Made by a program: the position numbers and the translations under genes. 64,000 nt of DNA. It comes from Sipunculus nudus (taxonomy: Eukaryota > Annelida > Sipuncula > Golfingiida > Sipunculidae). Position 1 is the stretch's first letter, and each line of letters begins with the position of its first letter. Positions 13,321-27,178 of the stretch are shown here, one piece after another. The notes beneath the pieces were generated by a model, which made no database searches, was not told the DNA's origin, and saw nothing but the letters and a program-made list of their open reading frames with translations. The stretch covers positions 74,188,429-74,252,428 of the forward strand of contig CM049312.1 in the NCBI GenBank assembly GCA_026874595.1, given 5' to 3'.

Positions 13321-14814
13321 TTTTTACATAAGGTGTAGTGCTCAAGGTTACTATATTAGATGTCCCTTAGAATTATAATGTGATAAAGGAGAATACAGAG
13401 AGACCATACGGCTGGGAGTGATGGGTTTTCAGTGTACACAGCAGCTTGACTGACATGTGTTAATATAGATCCTGGTACTGTCTGGTGATAAGATCAGTTC
13501 AGGGGTTATGCCCTAGGACAAGATATGTACACATTTTTATCTTATTTATCATACACAACACACTAGGGTGAAAGAATTGTATTCCTGTCTTTATCAAGAC
13601 AATGATAATGCTAGAATATCCATGTGTCTAAGTCTTTTCATATGCTTATAAAAATACTCTCTATCTGAACTGATTTTCCAAGAAAATTGTAATAAATTCA
13701 AAAGTAAAAAATGTTTTACTTATCTGTACAAACAATTTTTTGCCTGGATATAAAGCATAACTGATTATCCATTTCATTTATAATATTTCTGGTATACTAG
13801 ACTTATTATCTTGTTGAGTTACACTAATGAATAGGTTTAAATGATTCAAAAGAAAGTACAGTTCCTAAATATTTGACTAAAAATCTGGATTATTAATGTT
13901 ATAATCTAGATTATTAAAAGTTAAGTGATTATTTTATGAGTTAGAAATCTAGCTTCCTGCATATTCCAGAGTACTATTTTAACATATGCGCCATCTATTC
14001 CAGTTTATAAAACATGTGACATATTGGCTTGAACAGTTTCTTCCGTTGGGTTAAAGGACACAGATATACACAGAAAAACACACTTGGGACTTCCATGAAG
14101 TGGAGTTAATGTAAACACACCCTTCAGAGTATGTCATAGGATCAGGTGCCACTAACTGTTTCCTGCTTGAGACTGACACTCTGGACATCTGCTTCACAGA
14201 CTAGGTATAACTGCTGTGATCTTCAGGATTACTACACATACCCAGTAGGACAGCACTTAATATGAGGATTTGTATGGTAATAACAAGGACTCCTGTGTGT
14301 TATTGATCTAAAGTGTGTTGCTCACATCTTTGAGGAGAGTCCTTAAATGTGATACCTAATGAAACTATAATTGAAGCACTTTTGCTATTAGGCTTTGAGG
14401 AACATGCATGATAAAAGGCCTGCATATATATGATCATGAAGTAATAAAAATTTATGGGAAAATAGTATTTAACATCATTTATAAGTGTAGAACTAAATCC
14501 TATTTGCAAGATACTTCTTCTTTGATTTAGTGCGAATTATAATTGTACCTTTAAATTCTAAAAGTATTGTAAATGCATATAGCAAATACATGTATTACAT
14601 GTGCTTTTTAAACTCTGAATTATAAAAGTAGGAGATTTTTCACACATTGACATTATAAGTTTGGTTGAATTTGTTTTCGGAGGATTTTTTTCTCCTTAAC
14701 AGTTATAACTTTCTGTCATCATATGCACATTACAACTTGTAAAAATAAGCACTCAGTGGTACAGAATATGTGTGGTTATCCCATCAACAGGGGAACAAGA
14801 AATCATGGCAATAG

Positions 14815-14960
14815 AGTAAGACATGACCAAGTGGTAAAGGCATTAGTCAGAAGGTCACATCTTGAAATCCTACCAAAACCATGCACTGACTGCATAAAAT
14901 ATGATGAAATTTCTACAGGAACAGATACACCACTGTGCCTCTGTAGACAGGCCGACTAAC
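14815..14960 (+). mobile_element. Degenerate tRNA-derived SINE head
   Basis: GACCAAGTGGTAAAGGC resembles the A-box region of a tRNA-Leu/Ser-like promoter, and 34 bases on GGTCACATCTTGAAATCCT sits where a B box (GGTTCGAATCC) would be. It cannot fold as a functional tRNA because the acceptor and anticodon arms are not preserved. The most likely identity is an old SINE insertion. I cannot name the family. Confidence 0.4.
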
Positions 14961-17900
14961 ATATAGGAATATTTATAACTCTGCAGTTTGGTAACTATTT
15001 CCACCACTAACAATGGTTGATATTATAGGTTCTTACCATTTATTTATTGTCAACCTCATTCAATGAAAAGTAGCTATAGAACATTTGAAAAAAAAAACAG
15101 GATCTCCAGTTCTTTGGCCTTCCTTGTCTACCTAGGTAAAACACACTAAAACAAACATGAGGTGTATATCAAGTTAAGGAATAATAGTAAAAAAAAACAG
15201 AAAGCACATAAACATTCAGAAATGGAAAACCAGAGTGCTGATAACAAATTAACGGTTTCAGCAGAGAAATTATACAGACGAATGCTGGGTTTTCTTCATG
15301 CATTCCCACTGAGCACATACAATTATTTGCATATTCAACAAAATATGTAAATTTCTCATAACTTAGTATTGCCTCTGTGTGTTTACCTGTGTGTAAGCTG
15401 GGAAGGTTCTTGGCATCCTGAAAACGGGTATAAGAGAAAAATCACTGGTTATTTCTTGGATCCTCCAGTCAAGAGATTTAACAGTTAACAGTTTGCGATA
15501 AATACTGCATGATCCTGTATCTCTGTGATAAGAGTGAGTAAAAAAACTTTATCTCCTGAGGACAGGTTTTGCTCAATGATAATCTGGCAGCAGACACAGT
15601 GATCTGTTTTAATGGTTAGACTGCCATGTTGCATAAGCTCCTTACGCAAGCCAGAATGTTTCCTCTTTTACAGCGGTCGTTGACCTCCCAAATGTACTCA
15701 GGAGAACAAGAACTTGATGCTTGTAGAGTTCTTGGTTCTGCTCTGGCATGCTGTAACAGCACTTTGTCACTTAAGATGGGCTTTTTGACTTCTCTTTCAC
15801 ATCTTTTAAAGTGTTTTTATCAGAGACAGGGTGCTCCTACCTTAACAGCTGACAGTTTTAAGAAAATCTGGTAAAAGTTTAGTCTTTGACTATTACAGCA
15901 GCTCCTTATGCATATAAATATATATGTAAGTCAGTGTTGTTGCAGGCATCTTTTCTTTTGACCATGGAATTTATTATTATCATATGTAATTTTGGGTCCC
16001 TTACAGTTAGTCCAAGTACAATAGTTTAATAAGAAACAAGGCGGTCAAGAGGGGCCCTAAAAAGTGTCTTGTACTTCAATTATATTTTATCTGTTATATA
16101 CACATGGTTAATTACATGTACAGTGCAAGTATTTCACAATCTGATATGTGGTATGGTAAAAGTGCAAGTGTAGAGCAAATAATTACCTGGAATTTAAGTG
16201 CGCTTGATCTCTGTATTTTCAAGTATTTGTACTTTATTAGTTGTACTTTCGTAGTTGTATTTTAGTAGTTGTACTTCAGTAACTATAAGTAAACCCACAA
16301 GATATATAGAACAATAAAGATTGCTCCTCTCAAAAATGTTTCTCTTTCAGTCATGTGATTTAAAATAACAAGACCAAATCAGTATTAATGACACACTTTA
16401 TCTATCCAAGGGCAAGGCAAAATGTGAAGTAAATACCATCCATTGAAATATGATGTGCAAGAACTCTGTTAAGTGGCATTGATCACGAAAAAGATTTATC
16501 TTTGTAAAATTGCACATTGTATAAATAATAGTTTTGTCTGAGAGTATATAGTTTTTTTTCATAATTTAATTGTTGATATTTTTCTTATCATGTGATTTAA
16601 TTGAACATTACAGGTTTAACATGTATGAATTTATTTCATGATGTACAGGCATTATTACTTTTATAAGGTATGTGATACTCTTGTACTGTGCCAATTGAGT
16701 ACCTCACAAGTAACAATTTCAAGAATGCAGTGTTTGTAACTCTTTTACTCTGTCAAGATAAGGATAAGATTTATATCTATTTGGTAATACAGGTTAACTT
16801 GTTTATTCAGGAAAATCTACACATCTGTGTAATGGTGCTGGTATAGCCCTCCAGCTGCCAGCTGTAGTCGTAGAATAAATACACACAGTGAACTGTTTAC
16901 TTTTGATCTCACACAGTGTGAATGAACCTAACCCGAGAGTGTGCTCTTTCATGTAACAGAGAGGTTATAGGAGTTCATCCTCATAGCTCACAGCTCTCAT
17001 ATTGTCAAGGTTTGCAGGGAAGGCATATGATAAAAAGCTTATCCTTTTAGTGGATTATTCATGCAGATGTGCATATGTTAGCTGTTGATAATACCAGACT
17101 AGATATTGATAAAATGTGACTAGAACAAGATAGAAAATGCCTATGGAATAAATGTTAACTTAAGTTATAAAAACTTGACAAACCATATAACAGTAAAAAA
17201 ATTCATGTATTTGTTGAATATGTTGTTTATAGTTTGCTTCATATAACTTAAAATGGAATAACTTCTGGGATTAGTATATCACCTTGTGTGATTATAGGTG
17301 TTAGAATCAAATAAATAACATATATATATAACACATGCATATATATTGCTGTATTCACAAGCTATGATATGTAATGATAAAATAATATATTCCATAGATA
17401 AACAAGTTGATTTCACTTTGTTATATAATAATTGTAATCTTCAGATTCATGAATGACAATGTTTATATGTACACGACTCAGATAATAACAGCTGATCAGG
17501 AGATAATTATACTCCAAGTAACAAGATTACACTCTGTGTGAGGAAAATAATACATCATGTGGGAAAAATCAAGTAATACATAAGGTTTCTGATATCAAAG
17601 AATATACTGAAGTGACTCATTCAGATATTATAATGGTGTGCATTTTAGCTTAAGAAGAAGGTAATTCCCATATTGTTTAACACAGTATATGGAGTAGATA
17701 AGTTGGGACATATTAGCATGTCATTGCAGCTGACCTGAACAAAAAATGGTCTATATCCCACTAATATAAAATCTCAGTGGAGCAGAGTGAGGTTTATGTT
17801 TGGTTCATTTACTGGCTCAGCCTCCTTGCTTTGCAGGCTTTTGCAGACCTGTGCTTTATGGCAGGCTTTCTCCTCCAGTGAGAATTACTGCTGAATTTTA

Positions 17901-20900
17901 TGTTAAAAGCTACTGGTTGTAATTTATATACATAATTTTATATAACAAGTGGAGCTGCATTTAAAAAAATGGTTATTCCATGATGATAAATTCTAATTTT
18001 AAATAATTAAAAACATTTATTTTATTCAAGAACTAAAAAATTAATTGACTGAGAGAAAATTTTCGTGCCAAGTCTGATGAGAAATAATCAAACTGACATA
18101 TCAATATATTCTTATGAGCACATGTTTAGGAGAACACGAGTGTTGCCTTGGTGTACATGTATTTCTTTCACCTCAACATATTTAAAAGTCTGAGCTATTG
18201 CTGATTGGCTGCAATTTGGAAATAGTCTTCATTAAAGGGTTGTTCTGACCAAGAAGGTTTAAGAGATCACTCTGTAATCACTCTGCTTAATGTAAAGCAG
18301 TTTCTGGCATAGGTTAACCTGGAGACTTTGAGCTCTAATGTCAGTTCCTAACCACCATGCCACATTTTACACTTTGTTCGTAATCTTAAAAGATAAATGA
18401 CTTTGGTTGTCTTAATATTCACTAGGTCAAACAGACACAGTTTCCACTTTTTTTTTTGGTGAGGAATCTACAGTAGGTCCATTATCTTATCAATAAATTA
18501 ATTTGCATGCAAAATCTTATCAATTTGACTAAAACCAAAGAGAATATGGAAAAAACTGAGGAATGGAAAACCTAGTTCATTATTGGCAAAGAATAAAAAG
18601 ATCTGATATTATTTATCATATCAATGTTTAATTTACAGATATAACATTTGTAAAACATGTTATTATTTATACTATCAGTCTTTTAACTTTAATGGATAAC
18701 GTACATGTGATGCCAGTGAGGCTGTTATATAAAGGACCGTTCACCTGCATAGATGGAACATATCATTCACAAAGATTTTAATTTAACAATGGTTATACCC
18801 TTGGTGAATATAGGGAATTTTTAACCCCGACGAACAAAAAGGCACTCTCATTATTTCATTATCTCAAGAGTGCAGAATTACTGCTAGTGTAAAAGATTGC
18901 CATGAGACTTGCCAGAACTGCCTGTTCCTTATTGTGTATAGAGAAACCTTGTGTTGTTACTTTATTTCTTTTCCCTGCCAGCCAGCATGTTTCTTGCTTA
19001 TTTGATGCAGATTCAATTTGTACCTTCAATTATTGGTAGCACATAGTCCTTGATCCTTGAAATTGAACTGACCCCTCTTAATAATATCAGCCATGTATGT
19101 GTTGTGTAAATAGTCAATCACTTTTATACCATTTAGCCTCTTGAACCTTGTACTGTTTTATCAATATTGTACCATGCCTTATTGGAAAAACAAAATTTCA
19201 TGAACATATATACAAACCGTGTATATTATAACAGTAGCTTATCACCACAGAAGTAAACCGTTTAAAAATAACAGCAGTGAAGAGCTCTATACAATTGAGG
19301 GAACTGTGTGATGATTAAGTTTATCTGGAGTTGGTCCTACATGTTCATTCAATCAACTCATTGGTCACCTGTTCTGAGTTTCAATCTTAGAGCCAAATGG
19401 TACAAGATTAATGTTTTAGACTGATTTGACTGCAGGAAGTAACAGAGGCTCCTCTGTATATTGTCCAGACAGTCCTGTGAGTACTTTTCAGATTTCTTCA
19501 GATGAACTCTTCTCATGTCTGTTACAAAAAAAGTTATCAAAAGTGTTTATGTGTTTAGAGCCAAAATTATGTTTCTCAAAGTTTGGCAGGAATGTATGAG
19601 GCATATCAAATATATACACATCTATTTGTTGAAATTATAACAATTATAATAATTATAGTTGTATAGGAAGTTACTGTATGATTATCTGTTTGTTCAGACA
19701 AGATTTCTCTGTGATGACAATTATATATATGTATATATATAGTAGATAGTTGTATTTATTAGAGTGTCTTGTGCAATATATGCAGGACTGAACACATTAC
19801 AAATCACATGGTTCCAAACCCTCAGCAGTGCTTATAAGACTGTCCATAACCAGATATATTTAAATTGTGCTTATGTGGGATTAAATAAGTGTGACTGTTT
19901 TCATCCCATGCTTTGACTAAATATACATACATCTTTTAGCATGATTTAATAAAAAGATAAAATAAATACAAAGATTAAGATGATTGCTAAGATTTAAATA
20001 AATACAAAGTTTTCCTGCACTGGCATGTTCTTGAAGGCGTGATCCACATTATAGGACATACAAAGTGATTCTTATCTTCAATGTCCTTCTCTTTGCAGTT
20101 TTGACCAATTCAACAACCTGAACTTTATAATTTACCCGCTTCATAATCATAAACATCATTTCTGAAAGCAGCCTATTTTTACCCTTATAGGCAGCTAGTA
20201 TACTACATTTCAATTTGGTATAATCAACAGTATCTTTAGTAGTCTTGAAGCAAAATTTCCCAAAATGTTTTCTATGTTTAATTTTCATGATCCAGAATAG
20301 AATTAAGTGCATGTAGAGACCTCCACATATATACAGGGGTTCTGACAGTCTGAGCCACACCCCTCCCGTAAAGAACAGGTGGTCTGTTTCCCACCCAACT
20401 TGAGGGACCTGTCATTGTTTACTTTTTACCATAAACAGAAAGAGGACTGATCCCTGTGATCCATGGGACAGCTGGGTCAGTGTGAAGTACCAGTTGGTTA
20501 ACACACATTAGTCTTGTCAATACAGGCAGCTGGTGGCTGCCACTTAAGTGACAGTAAAGCATGTATTTACGGAGGTCAGAGGTCATGGGCAGTGAGGTTT
20601 CTGTGACAAATCAATACACCATCAGAATAGTCTGGTTGTCTGCATGTAGAGACTGATACTGTTTGATTCACTCCTTAGTAATTGTGCAGTTTTATCCTGA
20701 CTTTATCACTTGAATATAACAGAGGTTGTATACCCATAAAAATTTAATGTCTGTAGACTTTTCTAAAATTACAGCATGTTCTTAGCAATGTATCTTTGAG
20801 GATGGCAGATTGAAATATTTGGTTTCTCTTATATATTATTCCAAAGAATATTTATATTCAGATTTATATCATTACTAGTTTCATGTATCACAATAAACAC

Positions 20901-21794
20901 AAGACAGCTAGGGTACAGAGGTTATAAATTAATGTCTCAATCTGATATCTTTGTGTATATATATATATGTATGTATGTATTGCAGCAATGTGCCTGGTGG
21001 GATGGTTAAATTTGCTGATATTAGGATCAGTCTGTTACAGATGGAGGTCAGGATCTGGACAGATTTCTGTTGACTTGTCTGTCTGGTCTCTTTTATTGCA
21101 TAAATAAATTGCATGAAGCTGATCTAAAGCTCAGATTTCTTATGTACAGAATATGGCCTGCGGAATGTGTGTTGAGATATTTCCTATGAACTTGCACTGC
21201 TGCATGCATGTTTTCTGTGTGTTGCCCCTGGATAACAACCTTCACATTCATCAGTCGCTACATATAGTGATTCATATTGCTGGATATGCATTCTGCATGC
21301 TGTATCCATGCATAAGGAATCTCACCTTATTTATTTAGTCAGTACTGATTTTATACGCATTCTGCATCCAAATTCCCACATTCTGCTTTCCGTACATGTC
21401 ATAAAGAATCTTAGCTTAAAAACCTGCAGTGTCTGGGATTTACAAAACATGAGGCAGGAGACAGGAATAATCAATATGAGTTTTCTGACTATTTGATACA
21501 TAGGGAGGTCAGTATGAATCTGCTGTTGAAATGTTAAGTTTCTGTTAATCTTGATATATTACTCACCATTGTTATTATGAACATTATCTTTTATTTGCAT
21601 CCATCTTGTTTATGGTGGGTTTCAAAGCATTCTTATGCAAGTACCAGTTAGTTTCACTGGACATTCGGTATTAATCACATATTAAGAGAAAATGTTTATG
21701 GTTCAGCTGAGATGTATCATTTACTATACTCAGTTGCTCATTCTCATGCAAGGTACAGAATAGTTTGTCACAGTCCTTCAGTGCCAGGAATATA

Positions 21795-21860
21795 TGCAGG
21801 GCTTTCAGGAAAGTGAGGTGAGCAACTCTGACACTGGAAATCTGTGGGTTCAAGCATCCG
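21795..21860 (+). mobile_element. Possible tRNA-like SINE remnant
   Basis: GTGAGGTGAGCAACTC followed by GGGTTCAAGCATCC resembles A- and B-box spacing of a tRNA-derived SINE. No complete cloverleaf can be drawn and no poly-A or tail repeat is visible, so this is only a weak call. Confidence 0.3.
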
Positions 21861-24800
21861 ATGGGACTTGGAATTTCTACCTGTAGGACCTTTTCTTAGT
21901 TAATGACCATTACTTGTTGCCTCAAATGAACAGTGGTGTAAACACTGATAACTGAGGCTTACATGTGTCATTAAACAATTTCTAATCATATAATGATATG
22001 GTAATTACATAAAATAAAAAAAAAATTCAATTTTCACAAAACCCTACCAAAACTCAATACATATCATCTCCCCTTGGGACGCTATAAACTCAGATGAGAC
22101 TCTCAAAATTTTTTTGGATGAGTGTCCCAAAATCTTAGAATTTTCTCCCTATTGTAAGCCTTGAATATGGAGTTGCCAGCAACTAGATGTTTCCTGTATA
22201 TTGCAGCCACAGAACTAAAAACAATAACCTCGCTACTACCAGAGAGCTACACAGCACACATGTATACAAGCATATAGAGCCTGAATTCTGACATGGGACA
22301 TCCAGCATTTAGTCTGTGCCTAAAATGGCAGCCACCATGAGCGGTTATGAAATATTTGTGAGGTCAGAAAAAACATAGAAAAACAAAAGGAAACACAAGA
22401 AGGACAATCTCAAGGTGGGAGTCTATCTGCAGGGAGAACTTGGTGATCAGTACACCCACATCTTCTAAGTAGAAGCTGAAGAAACCTTTGGCGATGACCA
22501 CATCCTCATCCACAAATAATAGTATAGGATTCTGTGTATGCTGTGCTTTTATCAAATACATCGGAAATCTAAAATCTCACAATTTATATTCATCTATCAG
22601 TTGCCTAGTGCTGAATTTTCACCAGAAATTCCAGACATTAGTGTTTATTTTAATATATAACAGTATTCTCGGGAGAGTTTTTGGAAAGTGTTCATTACCT
22701 ACAAGTTTCCTAGAAATTTCCAGACTGAACTATTAAAACACTGCAGTGGATTCTGCTACATGAGGTGTTGCTTGGTGATCAGTAGGAGCTGAACACCCAC
22801 AGCCATACGCTGATTGTTTGTCTTTCTCTTGATGCTCCCCACTGCTTCAATATGCTGAGTGATTCATTCAGAGATGTTTGATCTGATGACATTGATAGGG
22901 CAGTCTGTGGACCATTGTGATCCAATGTGAACTGGATAAATATAGCCGTAGTAATCTGTGTGGGTTTAATACACAGGGAACTGAAATATGTTACAAAATA
23001 ATAACGTTTTCGTGTATTATTGTACTTCATATGAATAGAGGCTTTTGTTTCAGTTAAAGGCCATTTGTTATATGTCATGGTACAGTTTTTGCTTTTATTT
23101 ATATGAAAGTCTGAAATTTACTGCTTATGTAATTATTGAATCGAGAATTGAATTGAAGGTAAAGAAACGGTATAAAAATTGATTCTAAGGCCTTTTATAA
23201 TTCATATGCCTATTAAACTGTATTAAGAAGGGTTTTGCCATCAGTTAGCATTGTACGTCATGGTCTAGCTTAAAATACCATCTACATAGGGTTTACATTC
23301 ATATGGAATTGAGCCAGATGTGTTTAGTTAAGCTGGATGAAAAAAAACCCCGTAAAATTGAAGATTGATTTAATATTGATGGTTTGTGCCAGGTTATGCA
23401 AACAACAATGGATGCACTAACTGTTGATCGAAATGTTGTGTGATTCTGATAGAGTTGACTTATTGACCTAATTTGGTATGACCCAGTGCCAGGAATTACT
23501 CATACCTCTGTTGTATCCCGCCCTGATAAAACATATTTTAATGTCAGGGGCCAGTGTAGAATGATTGATGACTGTGAGTGTTCACCTCCATGCCACTTTA
23601 TTAATGGATGCTGAGCATGAAAGAGAGGTGCTGATGAATTTCTGCTTACTCAGCACTTTCAGGATTGATGAGCTCTATATTAGTAAACACATTTGTTGTT
23701 GTTGAATTAAAATAGTTTTGACTTTTTGCATTTTTTTTGTTACATGTTTTTTATATCTTTCAGGTTATATCATGTAAGCCTTAACTGTCGAAATGGTTCA
23801 GTGTAGTTTATTTTTACACATTAAAGTGTCTTTGATTCATGGAGATCTATGTAGATCATAAAAGAATTATATATATGTACAGATGTATTTGAACATATTA
23901 ACTTTTAAAATGTAGAGATATCCATGTGTCATTGTTCCCAAACATTGTTGGCATTAAATTATCTAGTTAGTTATCTATTCTGATTATATTATTGTATTAC
24001 ATTATTATCCCTGGATGCAAAAGGTTTCATGAGTAATATATGGAAGTTATTTTACTTGAACTGCATGTCAACGTTCTGTATATTTCTAGGTCATAATGTT
24101 TTAGGAAGCATTTCATTCAAGTTGTGAGACAGCATGTGATATCCATACAGATAAACTGCATGAGTGTCAGTTTGAAGTATTTGATATCATGCCTGGATGG
24201 TTCCTTGTAATCTAAAGCCTGTATGATAATAAACCCACAATTGTTGTGGATATTGAGATCTGCATATTCTCTTGTGAGGCAGCTAGCACAGGGATGCACC
24301 GTTTCACTCCAATGCCCTCTGGTGGATTGTTTTCAAAGAGGTCAGAGGTCAGACAATAATGTTTCACCTACTTAAATGGCATGCTGATTTGGTGCTAGGG
24401 ATTTGCAGGGTATGGCCTTTTAAATGGAGGCAACTGTGGAATCATGTGAACACAAACAAAGTCAGTTGGGTGTAGGTTACATCTGAGTATCATCACTTGT
24501 AATCTACTCTGACAATAATATATGCTGACTCTTAGTTCAGCTATATATAAACCCACATTTATGTTGTCCAGCTAAATTATTTGAACCAAACAGGTCCAGG
24601 CTTTATTTGTGATACCATATTCATTTACTGATATTTGTATATTCCAGACATTATCTGAGTTGGTATGTGTCTCTCAGTGTGTTGCTATACATGAAAAGGA
24701 TGCAAATCATGTAAAATGTGATACTTCATCAACTTTTTAAGTACATTAATTAGAGCAGTTACCATCTGAAACATTTGCTTCTCTATTTTTTTCACTCGTT

Positions 24801-25027
24801 ACGTACGTATCAACAGTTTACTAAGCTTTATTAAGGACTTCTAAGGAAGATATTTTCAATGCCTGTGGTTCGATCAGTGAGTCATGCTGATGGACAGGTC
24901 TCTGCCTCAGGTAAAAAAAATTACACATGCAGTGGACTCGGTGCAGACTTTTCCCAGATTTCAAGGTTAATGCAAATATTTATTCAGTTCATAAATATAG
25001 CAAAGATTTATGTGACCATAATATGTA

Positions 25028-25176
25028 ACCTTAGAAGGTTGGTGGTTTTCTCTTGGTTTTCCACTTTCCTCCACCTTTTGACTACCGAGGGCCATCATCT
25101 GGGCCATGGAGAGCGCCTTATTTTAGTTATTATAACCAGTTGTACAATCCATGTACAATAAATAAAGTTTCAAGTT
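25028..25176 (+). mobile_element. SINE-like 3' body
   Basis: The order GGTTTTC..TGGTTTTCCACTTTCCTCCACC, CATCTGGGCCATGGAGAGCGC and the tail TGTACAATAAATAAAGTTTC follows the plan of SINE bodies widespread in marine invertebrates (a 'gggttttc..tcctccacc' central part, then a short tail). The identification is from memory of the pattern, not a search. The 5' tRNA head is unclear; the preceding 150 bp may belong to it. Confidence 0.4.
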
Positions 25177-26777
25177 TATAAGGGCACTAGGTGTAATGGA
25201 GAGTCTCTTGAGTACAAGGTACATTTTATATGTAGCTACATAATTATAGTCTTGCTTCAGCACTTTTATCCTTTTAAAAAAAAATTGGAGAGTGAAAGAG
25301 CACCCATTTCACCTTCCAATTTTGAAATGTATGTTTGATATTAATGAAGTTAGTTGAACTTGAGGAAGCCTACTTTTGAGTTTTCACCGTAATGCATGTT
25401 AAGGTCTTGCTTGTATATTTATGTCAATCCATTTTCACAACATCTTTTGAAATGTTCCACCTTGCTACCAGATTTTGTCTTAAAATGTGTGCACATTAAA
25501 GTACTTGAGGCCATATATTGTTAACTGGGACATGATCCATAATTACAGATATTTAACAATCTTTCCATTGATCTCTTGTTTAATTTTATTTAATAATTAT
25601 TTTATCAATATTTACTTCAGTGAACTTCAAGGGAATATTATGCATGAATGGATTTTGTGATGAAAACCTCCATTTACTGGTATGAATTGTTGAGGATTTA
25701 CTTGCTTTAGTGGACATTTTGGGGGAAATGTAGAAATTTTTGGGCAGACATTTTGGAAAGAATCCAGGCCATATTACAAATAACTGCTACTCATTGTGCT
25801 AAGACTTCCTTCACCTGGCTGTTGGTGTGGCAACTAGCAGTAAGGGGCACACAAGATTCAGATTTGAACTCAAAACAGTAGTATTAACCTATAGACCTAG
25901 TATATGCTAGTTACACTTTTACACCCAATGATCTGGTAAAACATAACCAGGTGTGCTAGGCTTGTAGCATAAAAGCAAACACAACACAGGATTACTGCCA
26001 CCTACTTAGTAAAAGTACATAGTCTTTGCCCTTACAACATGAACGAAAATGTTCTTTTTACCAGTGTTAAGACTTCTCTCAGCCAGGGACGCCTGAAAGA
26101 GTTCTATTTCATATCTTACATTAGCTTTTAGTTTGGTGGTAAAGAAGGCCTTGGGGACACTTTTTGAAGTGTATCTTTGAGTGCTTAAGTATCCTGCAAA
26201 CGAGTAAAATAGCAGGGTTAGTCAAAAAGTTTGATAAGGCTGAGAATGATGTCATGCCATGTACTTTGTTAGCAGCAAGCTCTAAGGGAAGATATATAGA
26301 AAAAAACACTGGCAAGAGCAGGCTTCTGGATCAGCAGGTCAGTGCCAGTTAGGTTAAACCAAAGTGAAAATGACATTCATAAACTGAATCAAATATTATT
26401 TTTGTGTATATTATGTTATTTTAGCTATATTGCTATAATTTTTTGAGTGAAAGTTTTATTTGATGATGTTGTTTCTTTTCTATGAAGTCTGTTGTTTGTC
26501 TGGAAAGGTAAGAAAAAGAAACAGGAACAATAAATCAGTCACAGATAGTAGTAAACACACATGCAGTTAGAGTACATGAGATATAGAACTTTGTTAAGAA
26601 GTACTGTATTTTAACATTGGCACCATCTGGACCATGATGGGAGATAAATTTAAGTAACCTTAGATATGATCCGACTGACAGTCTGTTCTGAAGTAACATA
26701 TGACTTACACATTGATTATTCAATCCAGTCATTCTTTTGCCATAAGTACAGCTTTCTACAGCAAGATTCTCCGGGTA

Positions 26778-26936
26778 TCACCACCAGGGCTTCAACAAGG
26801 CACAGGATTGTAATAAGACCAATGAGGGCATGGTATTGTCTTGTGTATCTAACTCCCAAGTTTCAAACCTGCCACAACCCGCTCTAATTGGCCTGATTAC
26901 AATTCTTGGCCCTGTGCCAGCCCTGGTGTTGAAACC
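26778..26936. mobile_element. Foldback/MITE-like inverted repeat
   Basis: The left arm (CACCAGGGCTT..AAGGCACAGG..ATTGTAAT, 26780-26830) is repeated inverted on the right (ATTACAAT..CCCTGTGCC..AGCCCTGGTG, 26883-26936), with about 50 bp between. The arms are imperfect. The outer terminus would be CACCAGGGCT/AGCCCTGGTG. No target-site duplication is obvious. Confidence 0.6.
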
Positions 26937-27178
26937 TCTGAAAACTTGCTATACAAAGCAGACATGGTTAATACTAAGATCTGGAATGACTGCAGTGTAT
27001 AACCATGATGTCAGGAGTGTACATTTGAATGAAAATGGAATCACCAACAAGTCTGCTGTAAGGCAGTTTATTGCTGGACTTTGATGTTAGTTGACTGCAG
27101 TCCATTCAGAAACAGCGATTGATGAAATTATGAGTTCAATACCAGTCTATTCTGACAGAATATCTGAGGCAATATTTT

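Noticed and set aside
14815-14960. Possible functional tRNA gene
   Set aside because: A/B-box-like words exist but the acceptor stem and anticodon arm cannot be formed; kept only as a SINE remnant.
15626-15874. 82-codon plus-strand frame, GC-richer than its surroundings
   Set aside because: It has no credible acceptor/donor pair, no recognised motif, and cannot be placed in phase between septin exons 1 and 2.
24859-25161. 100-codon plus-strand frame
   Set aside because: Its 3' half is the SINE-like body ending in AATAAATAAAGTTTC; the frame is incidental.
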